Source: Paenibacillus sp. HB172176
GTDB lineage: Bacteria; Bacillota; Bacilli; Paenibacillales; Paenibacillaceae
Assembly (NCBI RefSeq): GCF_011947265.1
Contig: NZ_JAATHD010000033.1
Coordinates: forward strand, 1 to 57,753
Length of the DNA stretch: 57,753 nucleotides
Direction of reading: 5' to 3'
The first letter of the stretch is position 1. The number at the start of each line of letters is the position of its first letter. The notes beneath the pieces were generated by a model. The model was not told the DNA's origin. It worked only from the letters and a program-made list of their open reading frames with translations, and searched no databases. Below are positions 51,037 to 57,753 of the stretch, in pieces. The position numbers and the translations under genes were made by a program.

Positions 51037-53124
51037 TTAAAGCGACTGAAGCAAAGCCAAGACCTTCGCTGCTTCCGCTCTTGTGAGCGAAGCTTCCGGG
51101 TCGAAGGACCCGTCCGGTCTGCCGGAAATCAAACCTTGCTGCACGACCAGATCCAGATATTGCTGCGCCCATACAGCAATGTTGTCCTGATCAGTGAAGG
51201 AGCTTGCGTCAGACGATGAATCCGAGGTGACACCCTTCATTTCCAACACTCTGCCGAGAATAACAGCCATCTGTTGACGGCTAATCTCGCCGCTTGGGTT
51301 GAATGAGCCGTCTCCCATGCCCGACATCAATCCGGCATTAAGCGCAGCTTCGACATATCCTGCATACCATGCGTCTCCATCAACATCGGAGAACGATGAA
51401 GAAGCACCGCTTGCGTCTTCTGATACCCCGCTAATCAGACCGATGACCTTTGCGAATTCCGCTCTCGTCATATTGCCTTGCGGATTGAAGTTGCCGGCAT
51501 TGTCTCCTTCGAAAATATGCTGAGCAGACAATCTTTTAATTTTGTCCAGCGCCCAGAAGTCGGAGGAAACATCCACGTAGCTCTTGTCGTACTCAAGCAC
51601 AGCGTATGTGCCGTTGCCGCCAATCTCAGCCTCAAGTTGGCCATTCTCATTGAGTTTTCCGCCAATATACTTAAGAGATTCATCAGCCATTAGCTGATAA
51701 ACGCCAACTAAATCTGTGTTGGCCGTGCCGGATACTTCCATAATAACTTTGAAGGAAGTGGATACTGCGCCAAGATCAATCGTCTCGTCGTCAGCCGTGA
51801 CCACTGAAAGAGTCAAGCTGATCGTTGAGCCTGCTGATGAGATCGCTGTGTTCTTGCTTGGGTTCGAAGCTTTAATTGCAGCAGCGGTATCAGTCTTCGT
51901 GCCTTTCACTAAATTAAGCAAAAGCTTAGAGTCCTTCAACTGCTCTTCAGAAAGCTCGGCCGTTAGCTTATCCAACTCGGATGCTGAAATCAAGAAGGAG
52001 AAGCCGTCACCTTCAACACTCAATTGGTTATCGCCAATCAGCTCTGAAGCATTAAGTGGCAATTGAAGTTTAGTTGTTCCTTCATCCAATTTAAGACTTA
52101 CTTTGCCATCAGATGCATTTCCTAAATCCGAAGCTGTTACAGCTTGAGTATCTGGAATCACCGGGGTAATGGGAGAAGTGATGATAATGCCAGTACTTGG
52201 GCTTGAAAGTGTGAGATTAAAGAACGCTTTTTGATTCTGTTCTTGGAAGAAATGTCTGGTTTCTTCTTCGAATTGATAAGAAATATATTTACCTGCAGAT
52301 ATTGAGGAATAGTAGTTGCTACCTGCTCCAGCAAGAGTAATTTCATTTCCCTGGCTAGTGGATGACAATTTAATTTGATACGTATGATTTTTGAGCAATG
52401 GTTCTTCAAATTGAAGCAGGAAAGAGTCGAAGACGTCTTCATACTCATGAGTTTCAATATTATACTGTTGATCTGGAATTATAGACTTGGCATATACACT
52501 TGAAGAAACAGTGTTATCGACTAATTCGAAGTCACTACCCACAGTATTAGTAGGATTGAATAATGATACTTTGTTTGCTAGGTAATTTGAAGGTAATGAT
52601 AGCTTTATGTAGTCCAAGTCTTCAAATTCTGGAGTGAATGTGAATAAGGTGTCGTTCGGTTGCAATTTGCTTCCCCCAAGCTTTCCAGAGAAGTATTCTG
52701 AACCTTGAATTCTATAGGCACCTAATTCTACTTCATCATTGAAATAATTAAATCTCCCTGGAGAAGTATAAACGGTTTCTATTACAGTTGTTCCTTCAGT
52801 GATGACTAGTCTTGTAGGGATGTAATCCGTATCGATGTCTACGAATGACATTGAATAATATGGCACATTATTCTGATCAAATCCATTAAGTTGACGACGA
52901 TCTGATTTTTCGGACAAAATTCTAAAATCATCGTTTTCATCATAGACTGCGACAGTTACACTGTCCGGATCAGCAGTATAGATACTTCCTACGAATTCCT
53001 TCCAAGTGTCACTGTAATAAAAACCAGCATTTGCTGCCGCATAACTAATAACCGGCAACAGCATTGCCATTAACATTACAGCGCTGATTGTAATACTTAA
53101 TTTCTTCTTCCAACTCCTAATCAT
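51037..53124 (-). CDS. Secreted surface protein with three C-terminal SLH domains
   Basis: A 695-residue protein. It has a signal peptide (KKKLSITISAVMLMAMLLPVISYAA), an N-terminal region of unknown fold beginning EFVGSIYTADPDSVTVAVYDENDDF, a middle beta-rich part (SLKLDEGTTKLQLPLNASELIGDNQLSVEG), and three SLH motifs from about 510 to the end (DFWALDKIKRLSAQHIFEGDNAGNF..., DAWYAGYVEAALNAGLMSGMG..., AVWAQQYLDLVVQQGLISGRPDG...). SLH domains bind pyruvylated wall polymer. The same layout is seen in the protein at 55737, suggesting paralogues. The first half (52.2-53.1 kb) is AT-rich compared with the SLH part. The start is ATG with GTAGGAGG upstream. Confidence 0.9.
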   Translation of the reverse strand: MIRSWKKKLSITISAVMLMAMLLPVISYAAANAGFYYSDTWKEFVGSIYTADPDSVTVAVYDENDDFRILSEKSDRRQLNGFDQNNVPYYSMSFVDIDTDYIPTRLVITEGTTVIETVYTSPGRFNYFNDEVELGAYRIQGSEYFSGKLGGSKLQPNDTLFTFTPEFEDLDYIKLSLPSNYLANKVSLFNPTNTVGSDFELVDNTVSSSVYAKSIIPDQQYNIETHEYEDVFDSFLLQFEEPLLKNHTYQIKLSSTSQGNEITLAGAGSNYYSSISAGKYISYQFEEETRHFFQEQNQKAFFNLTLSSPSTGIIITSPITPVIPDTQAVTASDLGNASDGKVSLKLDEGTTKLQLPLNASELIGDNQLSVEGDGFSFLISASELDKLTAELSEEQLKDSKLLLNLVKGTKTDTAAAIKASNPSKNTAISSAGSTISLTLSVVTADDETIDLGAVSTSFKVIMEVSGTANTDLVGVYQLMADESLKYIGGKLNENGQLEAEIGGNGTYAVLEYDKSYVDVSSDFWALDKIKRLSAQHIFEGDNAGNFNPQGNMTRAEFAKVIGLISGVSEDASGASSSFSDVDGDAWYAGYVEAALNAGLMSGMGDGSFNPSGEISRQQMAVILGRVLEMKGVTSDSSSDASSFTDQDNIAVWAQQYLDLVVQQGLISGRPDGSFDPEASLTRAEAAKVLALLQSL

Positions 53125-53311
53125 GAAACTCCTCCTACAATATGGTTTTTTTGGGACAAGGAATAGTTTACCAGATTAGTTTGGATATTTCTAGGACTAT
53201 TTTCGTGGAAATTCAATAGGTCTAGGTCGTGTTAAGATGCTAAAGTTTATTGAATAGATTTATTTATTTAAATATGATGAATTGAATAGTTCAACATATG
53301 GGACAATCACA

Positions 53312-54806
53312 CTAGTTTTTGTATATCGAAAGCTCCTCAAGTAAATCTGAATACAATGTCTGTTTGGGCAGCATCTCATGAGCCTTGTCCATCTTGGCTG
53401 CGGCAGATACATAATCTTGCCTATTCTTCATTGCATTACCCCTCCGAACATCGTTCTTGGCCGACTCGTACAGAATCGTGCTCGACCAAGGAATCCATTT
53501 CTCAGCTTGATCCAATTGTGTTCGCGCCTTATCGAAATCACCCGCGACAGAAGCACGCATTCCGTTCGATTTCATCACATAGCCAAGCGAGAGCCATAGA
53601 AATGAGGTAGCAGCAAAGGCGACCATTAAAGTGGCAACGATTAAAGGAAGTGTCCGCTGTCGGAACGTCCAAGTAGGAGAGGGAACCAACAGGATCAGCG
53701 TAAGCAGCATCGCAAAGATGAGTGGATACGTGAGATCGAAGTCGAAGCCTATATGAACGAACATGACGGTGACAATGAGCAGGATACCTTTGGACTCATT
53801 CTCTTGCATACCAGTCCCTTCAAGAAAATTGCCCCTACCCGCATTCCAATAAAACAGCCCTATAATAAATAGTCCCGCTAATCCGCCGATCACCCCGACG
53901 TCCAGTATGGTCTGAATATAATGATTGTGAATGAACTTCACATAATAGTCTTGGGATTGATACAGATGCTGAAGCACGGACCAGCCGCCGCCTCCCGTTC
54001 CTCCAAGCCAATAGTCCGAAATCATTCTCAGACTATCCTTCCAGTAGACGAAACGAATCTGAAACTCGGGAGCATTCGATCCAATGCTGGACACGCGAGT
54101 TGCGAAGAATAGCGGGTCCTGCTGAATAATCATTGCAAGCAACAGACCGCCTAAATGCGTTCCTCCAATCCATAATAAGCCGCGTTTCGAGCGAGCGAAG
54201 CGATGGCGTTATCATGATTAGAGCTATAACAGACAGGAGCCACAGTATCCAGACTGATCTGGAGAAGGTGAGCAGAAGCCCGGTTGTATTCAGAATGAGC
54301 AGGGGGAATAATATTTTGGGATGAAAATGGGTATGAAACAGCATAGAGATGAGAATGGTAATAAGCAGCAGAATCGCAAGCGCATTCGCATATTGAATCG
54401 TTGATTCAAGCCGACCATTACGAAAGAGATGAAAGAGCAAGCCAATCACCGTAATTCCCGTGCCAGTCCAAGGCCAGAGACGAACAACCTTCTTAAGCTG
54501 TTCCTTCGTAAGACAGCTGATCAGCAAGGATATTGGGATCAAACTCGTCACTCTGGCGGCTTCAAGAACGGCTCCTTCAAGATCCACCGCATAAAAGCAA
54601 GAGATCCAATAACAGGAAACGAGTATGAAGAGCCCAATATGCGTCCATCCGAATGTGATCGAACCGCGCTGCCACAGCACAAGTACGAGGAGTACGGCAA
54701 GAATGGCATCTATCATCAAGAAGGCAGACTCTGTCACAAAGCCGCCCCAGATCGCTCCGAGAATGAAGAAGGAGAATAGGCTATAATAAGGAAGGGATTT
54801 TGGCAT
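53312..54806 (-). pseudogene. O-antigen ligase-like membrane protein, frameshifted
   Basis: The first frame (54806 to about 54215) encodes MPKSLPYYSLFSFFILG... through LLLTFSRSVWILWLLSVIALIMI. The second (about 54206 to 53312) continues RGLLWIGGTHLGGLLLAMIIQQDPL..., then the loop FVYWKDSLRMISDYWLGGTGGGGW and HNHYIQTILDVGVIGG, then a TPR-like tail. The frames join near 54207-54215 if one base is skipped (ATA-A-CGC). Together they give about 497 residues with the same landmarks as the intact gene at 48086. Either it is a decayed paralogue or the sequence has an error. The 190-bp gap to the SLH gene shows nothing clear. Confidence 0.8.
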
Positions 54807-54882
54807 GTCAGGGCTCCTATATGAGTGTAGTCAATAATTGCTCATCATAAATCTTAATGAAAGGGTAGATTAATGCAAAATG

Positions 54883-54927
54883 CCCTGGAGTAGAGTCAAC
54901 GCTAAGTACGCTAACTCTTCTCCAGGG
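54883..54927 (-). terminator. Terminator of the toxin-antitoxin operon
   Basis: On the minus strand CCCTGGAG-A-AGAGT pairs with ACTCT-A-CTCCAGGG, followed by CATTTTGC. It begins directly after the toxin stop codon. Confidence 0.65.
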
Positions 54928-55218
54928 TCAAGGATGGTTTAAGGTGATATCATGATGTCCAATATTACGGAAGTGAATGTACGCGATCCCATTGACCGTC
55001 AAGTATTGCCAAGTAATTCGTATGTTGCCGTTGGCGCTTGCTTCAAATACAGATGGTTTTATCGATTTCGCATTTTGAATGCGCTTTGTTCGCAAGAATG
55101 GTTGAGTAGGATCTTCGAGCATGGCAGCAATGGCAGATTTAGCATCAACTTGATCGGATGCACTAAGCTTCTTTAAGGAACGCTTGAATCTAGGCGAGAA
55201 TTCAGGCTGAAACTTCAT
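54928..55218 (-). CDS. RelE/ParE-type toxin
   Basis: A 96-residue basic protein with the RelE/ParE fold pattern: EFSPRFKRSLKKLSASDQVDAKSAIAAMLEDP (two helices), then RTKRIQNAKSIKPSVFEASANGNIRITWQYL and AYIHFRNIGHHDIT (central strands and C-terminal His region). The family contains mRNA endonucleases that cut on the ribosome and gyrase poisons; which applies is unclear. The start ATG overlaps the antitoxin stop as ATGA, so translation is coupled, as in classic type II modules. Confidence 0.85.
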   Translation of the reverse strand: MKFQPEFSPRFKRSLKKLSASDQVDAKSAIAAMLEDPTQPFLRTKRIQNAKSIKPSVFEASANGNIRITWQYLTVNGIAYIHFRNIGHHDITLNHP

Positions 55219-55550
55219 TTATCGAGTTCAGTGAGCGCCTCTTCAACAGAGGAGTAGGTTTTCAATGTCTTGTAATCTGTTTTTTCCAGCCGCTGCAAGT
55301 GCGCCTCCGCCTCAGCTTCTTCCGCCTGCCATTGCGATGAATAGTACCATTCTTGATCCTTATTTATGCTCATTTTCGGCGTACCAATTAATCTGCCATC
55401 TTCGACAGTAAATTCGATTTCATCCCCTGTAGCTAATTGGAGTTTCTCAACTAATTGTGGTGACAGCGTAACCTGATTACGATCACGTAATTTTGCAGAA
55501 AATGCATGTTTCACTGTTCTTCCACCTTTCTGAGTGGTTGTTACTGACAT
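55215..55550 (-). CDS. AbrB/MazE-type antitoxin
   Basis: A 111-residue protein. The N-terminal swapped-hairpin DNA-binding domain reads KLRDRNQVTLSPQLVEKLQLATGDEIEFTVEDGRLIG. The C-terminal part is helical and acidic (SSQWQAEEAEAEAHLQRLEKTD), probably the toxin-neutralising segment. The ATG at 55550 follows AGGGGGAAA; a GTG four codons upstream is possible. It is first in the pair and likely represses its own promoter through the TTCTGA repeats at 55576-55597. AbrB-type antitoxins paired with RelE-type toxins are less common than with MazF or VapC. Confidence 0.85.
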   Translation of the reverse strand: MSVTTTQKGGRTVKHAFSAKLRDRNQVTLSPQLVEKLQLATGDEIEFTVEDGRLIGTPKMSINKDQEWYYSSQWQAEEAEAEAHLQRLEKTDYKTLKTYSSVEEALTELDK

Positions 55551-55575
55551 TTTCCCCCTCACACCTTCCAGTTAT

Positions 55576-55638
55576 TCAGAATTTCAGAAAATCAGAATTT
55601 GATAATAATAGTATACGCCGATTCGCGCTCACTGTCAC
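55576..55638 (-). promoter_or_regulatory. Promoter and triple 8-bp operator of the toxin-antitoxin operon
   Basis: On the minus strand GTGACA (55638-55633), a 17-bp spacer and TATACT (55615-55610) form a good promoter. Just downstream three TTCTGA hexamers sit exactly 8 bp apart (plus-strand TCAGAA at 55576, 55584 and 55592). They are probably antitoxin binding sites. Confidence 0.65.
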
Positions 55639-55690
55639 TAGGCTAAGCCAATAAAGATACTGTTGCAGAAAATCGAATGAATGCCTAAAC

Positions 55691-55724
55691 AAAAAAGACC
55701 CCGAAGGGTCCCGAAGGGTCTTTC
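55691..55724 (-). terminator. Terminator of the second SLH gene
   Basis: On the minus strand AAAGACCC-TTCGGGACCCTTC-GGGGTC is followed by TTTTTTG. A duplicated ACCCTTCGGG block allows two alternative hairpins. Confidence 0.85.
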
Positions 55725-55736
55725 TTGTTTGTTGCA

Positions 55737-57332
55737 TTAGTTGATGAAATCAACCTTGGTCAAGAAGCGAAGAATCATTGTTGCGGCTTCAGCACGGGTA
55801 GCGTTAAAGTCGCCTGCGACTAATGTCGAGGTCTGACCTTTCACAATACCTGCGCTAACAGCGGCAGCAACTTCATCCTTGGCCCAGTCGAGCGTGCCCG
55901 CATCGATAAACGAAGCAAGAGCAGCATCAACTTCTGCGGCTGTCAGGGTAGTTTCCTCACCGGCAAATGCCATCGCGCGAACGACCATAGCGGCCAGCTC
56001 TTTGCGAGAGATCATTGCGTTCGGATGGAAGGAACCGTCTTCGTAGCCTTTGACAATGCCAGCATCAGCAGCTGTAGCTACTGCGGCTGTGTACCATTCA
56101 CCGGATGGGACATCGGAGAATTCCGAAGTTCCTTCCGCTGTAAGGCCGAGTGAACGAACAATCATCGTAGCGAATTCCGCACGAGTAATGTTGCGCTCCG
56201 GCTCGTACATGTCAGCGCCAGTGCCTTCAACAATCAGCTTGGAGGAGAGTGTCTCAACCTCCGACTGTGCCCAGTGTCCAGCCAGATCCTCGAAGGATTT
56301 GGCATCGACCTCGATTACAGTATAGATGCTGTTGCCGTTGCGTTTCAGCGTTGCAACTGTCTTACCATTCTCTGTGGAGAACGTTGATGGTACGAAGCTG
56401 AACTCGCCAGTAGCTGGGTCATACAGCACGCCTACCGCAGTGTCGGACTCTTCAGTCAACGGAATCATACGATTGACGTATGTATTGCCGAAGTTGTTCA
56501 CTTCAACAGTCTTGCCGTTGCCAGTAGCCGTCACTTTGAACTCGATTGCATCAGACAGGCTCTTGCCTCCAATGAGATTAACCGCGTTCACAACTGCTGT
56601 TGCATCATCGCCAGTTAATGTCTCAATATCGACTCGAATCGTCAGATCATCCAGCTCCACTCCAACGGAGTCAGCCAGAGCTTCCAGATCCAGAACAGAC
56701 AATGGCAGCTCGTAAGAAGTGCCGTCAGCTTTCTCGATTGTGACGATTCCATCCTCAGTCAGCGCGCTGGCTGGCAGAAGAACGAAGTCGCCTGTCAAGC
56801 TAAGCATGACATTGCCATCAGCCTCCAAAGCATTCGCAAGCGCGTTAGCATCTACAGAACCATTTGACGATACTGAGATATCGGAGCCAGTTGCAGGTGG
56901 GATGTAGATCCCGCCGCCGCCAGAAGTATTCTGATAGGCGATTGCACCGCTAGTCACATAAGTCGAATCTACCGGATTATAGTAGCTCAATGAGAGCGGA
57001 TAGTCCGAAGAAGATAGATTGAAACCAGACAGTGATGCATTATTGAAATCGTAGTAGTAACTACCATTGCTCATGCTAGCATATGTAGCATAGACTGCAC
57101 CTACTGCGGTTCCATCAGACTTATAGACGTTGATCGTAACAGTGTCGTCATCATTGAGAAAGCCATCCTCAGCGTATACGCCAGATGTAACATAAATGCT
57201 GCCGGTTACGGTTTGATTGCTTTTGTTGGTAATTGTACCAAAGTCAGCAAAAGCCATCATCGGCATTAACATCGACAAAACCATCACAGTTGCAAGAAGT
57301 GCGGCTGTCTTACGCATAAATACGTTTTTCAT
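55737..57332 (-). CDS. Secreted surface protein with three C-terminal SLH domains (paralogue)
   Basis: A 531-residue protein. It has a signal peptide (MRKTAALLATVMVLSMLMPMMAFA), an N-terminal region starting TGSIYVTSGVYAEDGFLNDDDTVTINVYKSDG that resembles the start of the protein at 51037, a Gly-rich hinge (SGGGGIYIPP), a middle beta-rich domain, and three SLH motifs from about 350 (AGHWAQSEVETLSSKLIVEGTG..., GEWYTAAVATAADAGIVKGYEDGSF..., LDWAKDEVAAAVSAGIVKGQ...). The ATG at 57332 has GAAAGGAGGTG 6 nt upstream. It is expected to bind wall polymer outside the cell. Function of the N-terminal domain is unknown. Confidence 0.92.
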   Translation of the reverse strand: MKNVFMRKTAALLATVMVLSMLMPMMAFADFGTITNKSNQTVTGSIYVTSGVYAEDGFLNDDDTVTINVYKSDGTAVGAVYATYASMSNGSYYYDFNNASLSGFNLSSSDYPLSLSYYNPVDSTYVTSGAIAYQNTSGGGGIYIPPATGSDISVSSNGSVDANALANALEADGNVMLSLTGDFVLLPASALTEDGIVTIEKADGTSYELPLSVLDLEALADSVGVELDDLTIRVDIETLTGDDATAVVNAVNLIGGKSLSDAIEFKVTATGNGKTVEVNNFGNTYVNRMIPLTEESDTAVGVLYDPATGEFSFVPSTFSTENGKTVATLKRNGNSIYTVIEVDAKSFEDLAGHWAQSEVETLSSKLIVEGTGADMYEPERNITRAEFATMIVRSLGLTAEGTSEFSDVPSGEWYTAAVATAADAGIVKGYEDGSFHPNAMISRKELAAMVVRAMAFAGEETTLTAAEVDAALASFIDAGTLDWAKDEVAAAVSAGIVKGQTSTLVAGDFNATRAEAATMILRFLTKVDFIN

Positions 57333-57629
57333 TGTTTCACCTCCTTTCAAGTCATATCGTGTCGAATCACTAGTATATACGAAGAATGATAAAAATGGAA
57401 GAGGAGAGAAAATTTCCCTCAGTTTACAGGAAATCGGAATTGTTTTTATTATCCTGAATCCGTGATGCCTTCGTTGCGGTCTCTACTAGGATCTCCGAAT
57501 TATGGAAAACGAGTTTTGAAATTTAGTCTATTCCGTCATTCACATGAACAACTGTGTGGGAAGGGCGCAACCTTAGAGAAGCAGGGCATGTGAAATAAAC
57601 CTCTTTTTTTACAGGAGGTGTTGTCGCTT

Positions 57630-57753
57630 GTGGTGGATTCAGTTTGGGATCTACGCAAAAGCTTGGTAGATTCGCCGTACAGTTTGAAACCATGGACTGT
57701 AGCGCCCGAAATTAAATGTCGTTTTTCGAGCGTGTCGGCTTACTCTGGCTGCG
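57630..57753 (+). CDS. Start of an unidentified gene (truncated by window end)
   Basis: From GTG at 57630 the frame is open to the window end, about 41 codons (VVDSVWDLRKSLVDSPYSLKP...). AGGAGG lies 11 nt upstream; a second GTG at 57633 is equally possible, and the TTG at 57628 hits a stop. No family is recognised. The 57333-57629 stretch before it has a T8 run and no other clear feature. Confidence 0.4.
   Translation, partial: MVDSVWDLRKSLVDSPYSLKPWTVAPEIKCRFSSVSAYSGC

Overview
The window looks like a chromosome segment from a Paenibacillaceae bacterium (Paenibacillus or a close relative). This is inferred from gene content, not from a marker gene. The clues are a Bacillus-type xylR-xylAB locus with its operator, the Bacillales proteins bacilliredoxin, KapB and a CvfC-like HEAT protein, KinB-like kinase architecture, secreted proteins with C-terminal SLH domains, strong AAGGAGG ribosome binding sites with many TTG/GTG starts, and moderately GC-rich coding sequence. 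No rRNA, tRNA, CRISPR array, phage or insertion sequence was seen.

Layout. 0-6 kb: the end of a large secreted PKD-like protein, converging on an ABC exporter / response regulator / histidine kinase operon. 6-10.5 kb: the xylose locus (xylR divergent from xylA-xylB). 10.5-31 kb: mostly housekeeping genes (flavoprotein, hydrolases, KinB-like kinase, brxB-nadE, acpS, cytochrome c, mutY-eda-hydrolase-transglutaminase, CvfC-like, metallo-hydrolase, ABC-F, CDF transporter, NlpC/P60). 31-44 kb: VTT-domain membrane protein, MFS pump, malic enzyme, glycolipid glycosyltransferase, kapB, SGNH esterase and gltB (no gltD beside it). 44-50 kb: a two-gene ABC transporter, a bactofilin / M23 peptidase pair and a polymerase/ligase-like membrane protein. 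50-57.7 kb: a more AT-rich, accessory-looking stretch with a split small membrane gene, two SLH proteins, a frameshifted ligase-like gene, a toxin-antitoxin pair and the start of an unknown gene.

The most unusual signal is intergenic. Five separate sets of unrelated sequence, at four loci, all repeat with a period of exactly 51 bp, and most carry a short palindrome in each unit (11183-11660, 23648-23770, 33777-33850, 43828-43895 and 43917-44292). The largest array has nine perfect hairpins in strict 51-bp register. Shared period without shared sequence suggests one process sets unit length. A second signal is a ~168-bp dispersed palindromic element present twice (5955-6122 and inverted at 29742-29910). 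A third is a canonical T TTT TTG slippery heptamer placed exactly where a small membrane gene (50516-50997) changes frame.

All functional names rest on motif recognition by eye. No database search was run.
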